A stretch of 64,000 nt of DNA from Incurvaria masculella. Its lineage: Eukaryota > Arthropoda > Insecta > Lepidoptera > Incurvariidae. Below the pieces are notes generated by a model. It saw only the letters and a program-made list of their open reading frames with translations. It was not told where the DNA came from and searched no databases. Every line of letters starts with the position of its first letter. Position 1 is the stretch's first letter. Where the stretch lies: assembly GCA_946894095.1 (NCBI GenBank), contig OX335642.1:15077021-15141020 (forward strand), given 5' to 3'. Below are positions 57,361-64,000 of this stretch, piece by piece. The position numbers and the translations under genes are program-made.

Positions 57361-58960
57361 CTAAAACGGGTATAAGGAAAATAAACTATGGCTGGAGCGC
57401 ACTCCCTAGTTAGCATTATACTCGTAGTTATCGTTATTATAATTTGTCGACTTTCTTCTTCAAGCGAAAAATAAGGACGGATATATTTTAACATTAAAAT
57501 TGCACTCAACGCTTAACGTATCCTTCCTTTACGGTCGATCCTTCATGCATTTCACATTGGTAAAAATCGATAGGTACTAAATTTGAACAACTTAAATAGT
57601 AAATATTGGTTTGTATTTGTTCGCCAAAATATTATTTTCATGAATTCACTTGCTAATTTTAAGTTTCAAGGTTATTCACAATATTTCTGTCCGTATGTTC
57701 AATTCAATGTTTTTTTTTGGCACTTTTAGTTAGTAGTTTAGTTAGGTTATTAATAGAAGAAATTCAATTTATTGTTTTGGAATTGAATACCTACATTTAG
57801 TTAAACATATAGAACATAAGTAACTATGCTTAGTTTAAGTTAAGTTTTCATTTATATTGTTCTGTATTTAATTAATAAGTAATAAGCGTTGTTTCTCTTT
57901 GCATACCCTAAGCTGTAAAATTTCCCTATGATAGGGTTGATTGTTAGAAATTGCCTGAGGCAAAAAATCCGCCTTTGCATTGTACTTTTGTATGGATTGC
58001 AATAAAGAATATTATTATTATTATTAATCATAACTCGAGTTTAAAACTTTGGTTGGTAAAGCTATAAAAAAGACTAACATGACTTTGTCACAAAATGTAT
58101 AATTTTGAAACGCGCCGTGATCTATATTAGTGACTGGGCGGGCGGGACAAGCCATGCACACGGGGCGGGATTATAGGGCGGGAAATCGACAGCGCGTTAA
58201 TAAACAATGGCAAACGCATTCAACACTTTCTTACTATTGTTTCTTTTTTCTTTATTTAAAAGTACACGAAGTGACCATGTCAGCCCTTACTTACAATTGT
58301 ACGATTGTTTATAACAGCTCACACATCGGAATCGTTTTAAATTATTTTGAAAGAGGTATTATTGAGTCTCATAAATTTGTTTCAAATTAAGGAACATTAT
58401 GTTTTTTCCCACCTTGTAGGTAGCGATACGAAGTATGTCTAAACGTCTAAATACCAAAGTAAAATATACTTTTTCGTACTAAGCAAGTACGACGCTTTTG
58501 TAACGAATGTGATATGTATATGTAGAATCCACCACGAAGTATTACGATTTTGGTGACGACACGTACTACTTACTATCTACAATTTAATGTCCTCAAAACG
58601 CAGGTAAGTAAAGCGTTAAATCCATGTACATAGTTATGTATCATCTTAAACACTGTGATAGTAGGAGGCGTTGATTACGGGAAGAGAAGCTGTATAATAA
58701 TTAAAAGCTGTAAAATAATAATTTATGGGTACAGAAGGTTTGCATGCTGGTTCAAGTCCAGCCTTGCATTTAATTCAATATTCATAAAGTAGTAATTTTT
58801 ACAGCTTTCTTTTAATGAGTCATTGTTTCGGGGTCAATACGTAATTAAGCTGACATGCAAGTATAAATGTGAAATATTTATTTACAAAAACTTGGTTAGT
58901 GTAAACTGTAAAGTGATTTTGTAAAACATCTCACATCAACACACACTGTCTAATGTAAAA
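57361..58960. other. no gene seen
   Basis: AT-rich with an ATT-trinucleotide run near 58008-58024 and a GC-rich patch at 58110-58200. A patch near 58740 (TGCTGGTTCAAGTCCAGCC) mimics a tRNA B-box, but no cloverleaf is visible. Confidence 0.4.
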
Positions 58961-59159
58961 TAATGTATAAAAATTTACGGTACTTAATTACGGTTATTAG
59001 TTGTACGCTCGGATCAAAAAAGGAAGGAGGTGTGCCATCCAGTGGGCCTACAATGGAACCCGCTGTCGCCAATCTTCTAATTGTCCACACGCAAACAAAG
59101 TCACAGACTCATTGGAGGTATTGTGTAGAAATTGACTTGGCGAACGCATTTCAGGAGCA

Positions 59160-59570
59160 CATTCGCGCACGGTGGCAATGTTTGGACTGCGTGGTACACG
59201 AGGCGCGGTCGGCTTCCCGATTATAAGCACGTTTTGTCCATACGGCGGAGTCGTAAGTAACCACTACGTGACACTTCTCCTTCCTTTTCTCTTCTGTGGT
59301 TACAGCCACATTGATAATGCCCCAAGTGTATGGATCGTTACTCACATTGCTCACGGTGTGTGAAGGCGGGCGTTCCGGACGCTGCGGCCCGAAGGACTGG
59401 AGGCGAGGACAAAAGGGATGCTGGGCGGGTCCGCTGCGCATGCGCCGTGCCCGCAGGACCTCGAACCTTGAGACTGCGTGCCGCCACGATCGCCGAGTTG
59501 CAAAGTTGTCTTGAGGATTTAGGGGGGGCGGTACCTATTCAGTCGGCGATCGTGTTAAGGTGGGACTAGT
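59160..59570. other. CpG-rich patch, nature unknown
   Basis: Locally GC-rich, with several overlapping short frames on both strands, none convincing. GATCGCCGAGTTGC near 59490 and CGGCGATCGTG near 59545 form a weak inverted pair. It could be an old transposon fragment or a regulatory region; I cannot tell. Confidence 0.3.
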
Positions 59571-60402
59571 TTTTTCATATACCATGCGAAAATACGCATA
59601 TATAGTTTCAATAATTTAAGGACAATGGGCGCTTTCGCACCAGTTTGCGAAGCACGTTTTAACAACATGTGTCATATGTCTAATGAAAGTTATTTTTGTG
59701 TAAAGTGCCACATAGCTCTTTTTGCGCGTGGCCAAAATGGGAACTAAACGGTCGCCATCTTGAACGGTCATCTTCGCGGTACGGGGATGTGTTGCCATTA
59801 TAACAATGCAAGTTACCCACTGCTTATTAATTTTAAGCTGAGGGTATTTTTTTATTACGTAATTATTAGTTTGTGAAGGTATGTTTGTGGTTTAGGTTAG
59901 TCATACATACATACCTTCACGCCGTTTTCCCGGAAGGGTAGTAGTAGCAGTGGTTTGATAGCATCGCGAGTTGTACTCGAATACTCCTTGTTAGATTATA
60001 ACGAAATAAAAAAAAAACTGTGTTAAATCTAATCTTAATTGAATGGCAAAAAATATCGTTTGACAGAGTTATAATTTAGGTTGGTTGGAGGGTTGGTAGG
60101 AGGGTTGCTGTTGGGATTTATTTTCTTCATAGAATTCAAGAAAACAAAACTAGCGGTAGGAGTAATCCGACTTCTACAACCACCATTTTTTTTGGTAATT
60201 ATGCAGTTTGAGGGCTTTTGCGAAAAACGATGGGATTTTTTTTGTTCGGAAACTTGTTGCTCTGATTGCAACAGGTGATATGGGGGAGGAAAAAAATCCC
60301 ATAAATTATGGTGTTTTCAACTTTACAATAAATTTCGAATATTTTGACACGTACGTTCGGGAGGGGTAGGGGGGGGGGATGCCCCCCACAAACACAGCCA
60401 TA

Positions 60403-60455
60403 ACCCCCATGCAAACCCCCATGCAAACCCCCATACAGAAACCCCATACAGAAAA
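60403..60455. repeat. minisatellite, AACCCCCATGCA units
   Basis: Four to five tandem copies of AACCCCCATGCA/ACAG beside a G-run at 60362-60380. Confidence 0.85.
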
Positions 60456-60531
60456 CAAATTTTAACAAATTGCACTACGTATGCAACATATGCGGCTCTG
60501 GGAAATTATTTATACTAATTCATCGCGATTA

Positions 60532-60566
60532 AAATATATATATATATATATATATACATATATATT
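60532..60566. repeat. (TA)n microsatellite
   Basis: Long uninterrupted TA run with one C interruption. Confidence 0.85.
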
Positions 60567-60959
60567 ATAATACCTACCAATGGCTTTTCGCGCTCTATAA
60601 AAAAAATAACCAAAGTGAATTTAAAGAAGACGCGCCGCTTCCGCTCCGTGTCTTCTATCAATTTAACCTACCCAACTGGTCCATGTCGGGATGGCGCATG
60701 TCGGTTGCAAACGCTTATGGAAATTTATGGGAAATTTACAAAAAAGATAAACAGCTTCATGGAGGATAAAAGAAAAAAAAAAATTATATTTTGAATTTAT
60801 TATTTACCTAAAATAGTAATTTTCATTTCCTAATTTTTTTTTTCTTACAGCAGGCTGTAAATATTTTCCCGATCAATGGGGGATTTTTTTCATGGGGTAA
60901 CTCTGTTCACGCCAATATGGCATGGGTAACCAAGGTGGGTAGTTTGCACTTCACAAGCA

Positions 60960-61285
60960 TTTAATCCCATCCGAAGTTTTTCCTATGCCACCCGCTCTGC
61001 ATGGTGCACGCATGCGCCGCGTCCCCGCAAACTTTCACCGTGGAGCTCTCGTAGGATTCCACGACCGCAACCCGCCGCGCGCCTGACCACGCTGTGTCGC
61101 CTCGTCTGGGCGATGTGCTGTGCCGCTGAAGGCTGTCCCGGGACCCGACGCCTAGGAGCTGGTGCTGCTGGAGGTAGGTGGCTGTTCCTACGCCTCTGGT
61201 GGCGCGCTGTAACGTCCCGAGCCTACCGGGCATTGCAACTTCTTCGCCTGTGAAGTGCGACCTGCATGGGCGCGCGCAAACTCTT
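60960..61285. other. CpG-rich patch, nature unknown
   Basis: GC-rich island in AT-rich DNA. A 90-codon frame runs on the minus strand (QRATRGVGTATYLQQHQLLG and so on) but has no recognisable motif or splice context. It may be an exapted repeat or a promoter. Confidence 0.3.
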
Positions 61286-61779
61286 GAAAGACAGTGGTGC
61301 TCTCAGCCAGGTGCAATGTATGACAGCTAAGTCGTAATCGAAATAAATATTGCTTAAAATATTGTTTTCAATTTATGGATTAATAGAGACGACACATAGC
61401 TGACATTTGATTGGACAAGATGTTTTCAACGATATGTGACGATGTCCGCAACGTTCGTTGTCGTTTCAGATATCGACGTAAAATGTATTTTATCCGTACA
61501 TGTTATATATTATGATTTATTTTAAGAAAGCTTCATATCAGATTGATGAGAAATAAAGGTTTTTTATAATTACCTCGCCATTACATTGGCAAGAAAATGA
61601 CGTCATGATGGCTTATGCGATGCAGCATCCGAGTTGGAAAGCTGCAAAAAATGTCATCCGTGCCGAGAAGCCCCTATCTGAAAGATGGTGTTTACGAGTC
61701 GGGCCGTTTGGACTAGAGAGTACATCTACGTTTTCGGCCCCCTAAAATTGAGGTCGGATTTTCAGGCGCTAAATTGTTT

Positions 61780-62520
61780 TTTTTTTCAATTTATTTTCGG
61801 ACACCATAACAGATTACAGACAATATAACAATAAAGAAATCAACAAACTGAACAATATTTTAAATCTTAATCCAACAATTGTTGCCACAAAGTACATATG
61901 TATTAATGCATACGGCATTTTTATTACTTACCTAGAAAACTTAAAGTAGAATATATATCTATATTAATTATTTTGTAACGGAATGAGAAAAAAAAGATAT
62001 ATATAATAAATGTAGTATATTACATAAAAGATATCTTAAAAATCTACACATTATATATTTATAGTGTTATATAAATGTCTTAACTCACTATTCATTATAA
62101 TTTACAAGTTTCAATATTTTACTTTTAAATGTGGACTGATTATGTGGAAAAGGGTCAACTAAATTAAATTTTACGTTGTAAGTCCTAAACATTCGGAAGA
62201 AAGGTTTACGTTTACCAGCATTATTTCTACTAAGCGGAAGATGAAATAAGTTAGAGCTGCGAGTGGCTCGTTGATTGGGTACATGTATATTAACTTGTGA
62301 TAATAACTCGCTACAATTGATCTTATTGTGTAGTATCTTATATATAAACATAACATCAGCGATTTCTCGTCGTTGACTTAAAAGTAATGGTTTTTTCATG
62401 ACATAGTCTTGTCTTCTGAGTCTAAATTGCAACACTCTGTAAAAGTATTTTTGAGTGCGTTCCAAAGCATGAATGTATTTTGTGTAATAAGGATTCCAGA
62501 TTTCTGACGCATATTCTAAT
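61780..62520 (-). pseudogene. LINE 3' fragment with reverse transcriptase C-terminus
   Basis: The minus-strand frame 62465-62088 reads RTQKYFYRVLQFRLRRQDYV, SQRREIADVMFIYKILHNK and HVPNQRATRSSNLFHLPLSR. It resembles the C-terminus of the decayed element at 32440-33590. AT-rich 3' sequence follows to about 61780. The copy starts abruptly near the palindrome at 62524. Confidence 0.75.
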
Positions 62521-62523
62521 TGA

Positions 62524-62549
62524 CGCTCCTGCGGTTAACCGCAGGAGCG
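62524..62549. repeat. perfect 26-bp GC-rich palindrome
   Basis: CGCTCCTGCGGTT joined directly to its complement. It sits exactly between the inverted LINE fragment and the next repeat. Confidence 0.9.
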
Positions 62550-62649
62550 GCACGATGCGTCCGTGTTGTCCCCTCGACAGGCTGGGAGCGTCCTCAGTCC
62601 ATATTCAGGTTGATGCGAGAACGGGGCGCGGGGCAGGTGAGTTGCCCAT

Positions 62650-62800
62650 GTTAAGTCGGAAGGTACCTTTTTTATGTTAAGCACGGCATATAGCGCACGC
62701 CAGGACCTCACATAAGAGGCGCCCGACGACGCCTATGATCTTTAGGACTTTCACAGGGGCTGCGAAATCCATTCCGGCCGGCCAGGTGCTTTCCACCCAT
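62650..62800 (-). repeat. LINE 3' fragment (same family as 19060-20990), inverted
   Basis: GTTAAGCACGGCATATAGCG, CACGCCAGGACC and GCCCGACGACGCCTATG are the complement of the 3' end of the long LINE (CATATGCCGCGCTTAAC). Confidence 0.75.
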
Positions 62801-64000
62801 TGACTTATATATCATTGTTTCTTTCTTTCTTTCATGTTCTTCATCTTTCTGATTCTTCATCTTTTTCACACCAGAGGGCGACTAAGGGAGCCAGCGTGTA
62901 GTAAACCGCAAGGTGGACTAGGTACGCTACCACACTCGGTGATAAGTTACGCCGCCAAGCAGTCCGCCGTTTGTATCCCGAAGACCCAGTAGCAATGGGT
63001 TTAGTTTATGATTAGGGACGACGAGAAGTTGTCCAGTGACTCTAAAGCTGAATCACTACTTGGGAGTTAGTTTGATCTGCTATAAAAGGTTTTATTTATT
63101 TATTTCGTTAATTTATTTAATGTGCAATTAGAAAAATATTCCTTAATTTGACTGAGGAAACATGCACAGACCCTCAATCTTTTCTAACTGTGGACGAATG
63201 CCACAAGAATAGGACGCCAGTAGTTCAGGCCAAAACGTATTCCTTAATAGAATTACGAAACCCTATAAAATAAATGACCATTAATCTTCTCTGCAGCTGA
63301 CATGAATGAGATGTGCGTACGTACGGCCTCCGGAGGGGTTGACACGTGCTATCGATCCTGCGACCCAGTTCGGGGTGCATTCATGACCTCCTTCCTGTAT
63401 CCTGACTCTGATTGGGGTCCTGGAGGTTTACTATGGTAAATTTAATTATCGGGGAACAGGAAAGTGAGTGATTTAATCTGACGTTTAGTTGCATACATGC
63501 TTACTGGTAAACATCAGTTTACTTGGTCGAATAAAACGTCGTTTGACAGTATGGTAAGAAATTCAACTAACCGTCAGATTTATTCACGAATTGGCCTGTT
63601 CACGCGGCGAGTTAATTTACCATGGTTAACCCCCTCGATTGTACAATTCTGATGCTGATCGTTCTTTCACCAACGGATTAACCTTTTGGGTTTCAGATTT
63701 TAACTGTACCAAATCAGTTATTTATTGTATTTTGAAGCATCCAGCTCCGCTCGAAACAATGTCGTATGGATTTTTTTTCCAGGATGAAATGCCCTTTCAG
63801 GCCAATATGTATCTCATTTCAAATATATATATATTGATCTCATTTTAATCTTTCTGGTGCTGTGATGGGTTCCGGCTCTTATAAACAATACCGACTGCAT
63901 TTATTCTTGTGCATGTCGTAAGATGCAACTAATTGTAGGTAGGATTGTAGAGAAGGTCCTTGATTACTAATGCATTAAATGAATTCAACCATTCATTTAA
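62801..64000. other. no gene seen
   Basis: Repeat-like sequence. CTATGGTAAATTTAATTATC near 63432 and GTTAATTTACCATGG near 63611 form an inverted pair about 180 bp apart, possibly another MITE. No coding frame is supported. Confidence 0.4.

Noticed and set aside
58735..58775. B-box-like GGTTCAAGTCC resembling a tRNA gene
   Set aside because: No matching A-box or cloverleaf arms could be drawn around it.
59040..59226. 'EIDLANAF' resembling an R1 LINE reverse transcriptase motif
   Set aside because: The residues after it do not continue the family pattern, and no neighbouring reverse transcriptase motif is present.
60961..61233. 90-codon minus-strand frame in a CpG-rich patch
   Set aside because: No recognisable domain or splice sites; kept only as a compositional patch.

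Overview
The window looks like nuclear DNA from an insect, most likely a moth or butterfly. It holds intron-rich genes with GT-AG introns, and its AT-rich introns and intergenic DNA are packed with short interspersed repeats, small foldback elements, mariner relics and 5'-truncated LINEs. Several repeat families, such as the one carrying 'GTGCGAGTCGGACTCGC' and a tRNA-headed SINE, are of a kind I associate with Lepidoptera. The order is an inference from repeat style and protein similarity, not a database result.

Two real protein genes are present, both on the minus strand. At 6000-32214 lies an orthologue of legless/BCL9 (lgs), the Wnt-pathway adaptor that links Armadillo/beta-catenin to Pygopus. 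I assembled 19 coding exons whose splice phases all agree, giving 1454 codons from the first exon I recognise. They carry the Pygopus-binding HD1, the Armadillo-binding HD2 and the conserved C-terminal blocks. The true start codon or first exon is not settled. At 41571-49294 lies a complete SLC6-family sodium/chloride-dependent GABA transporter (Gat). Its 11 coding exons encode 607 residues, preceded in the same exon by part of a 5' leader.

Layout: 1-5999 is downstream of lgs, with repeats, possible 3'UTR and one doubtful pseudogene. 6000-32214 is lgs, whose introns hold three LINE copies, a mariner deletion derivative, a decayed DDE transposase and many MITEs and SINEs. 32215-41570 has a decayed LINE, SINEs, MITEs, a long nested foldback cluster and an AT-rich tract that ends in the Gat 3' region. 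41571-49294 is Gat. 49295-64000 is upstream of Gat and contains only repeats: a TTAA-bounded foldback element, a second mariner deletion derivative, a third transposase relic, SINEs and LINE tails. I see no convincing gene there.

The two genes do not act in one pathway: lgs is a nuclear transcription co-factor and Gat a plasma-membrane transporter. Their close linkage is notable because, as I recall, both orthologues lie on the small fourth chromosome of Drosophila. No bacterial-type operon, CRISPR array, rRNA or intact tRNA gene was seen. The most unusual features are the MGPNGP hexapeptide array in Lgs, a triple-CAG acceptor in front of HD1, and several near-perfect hairpins.
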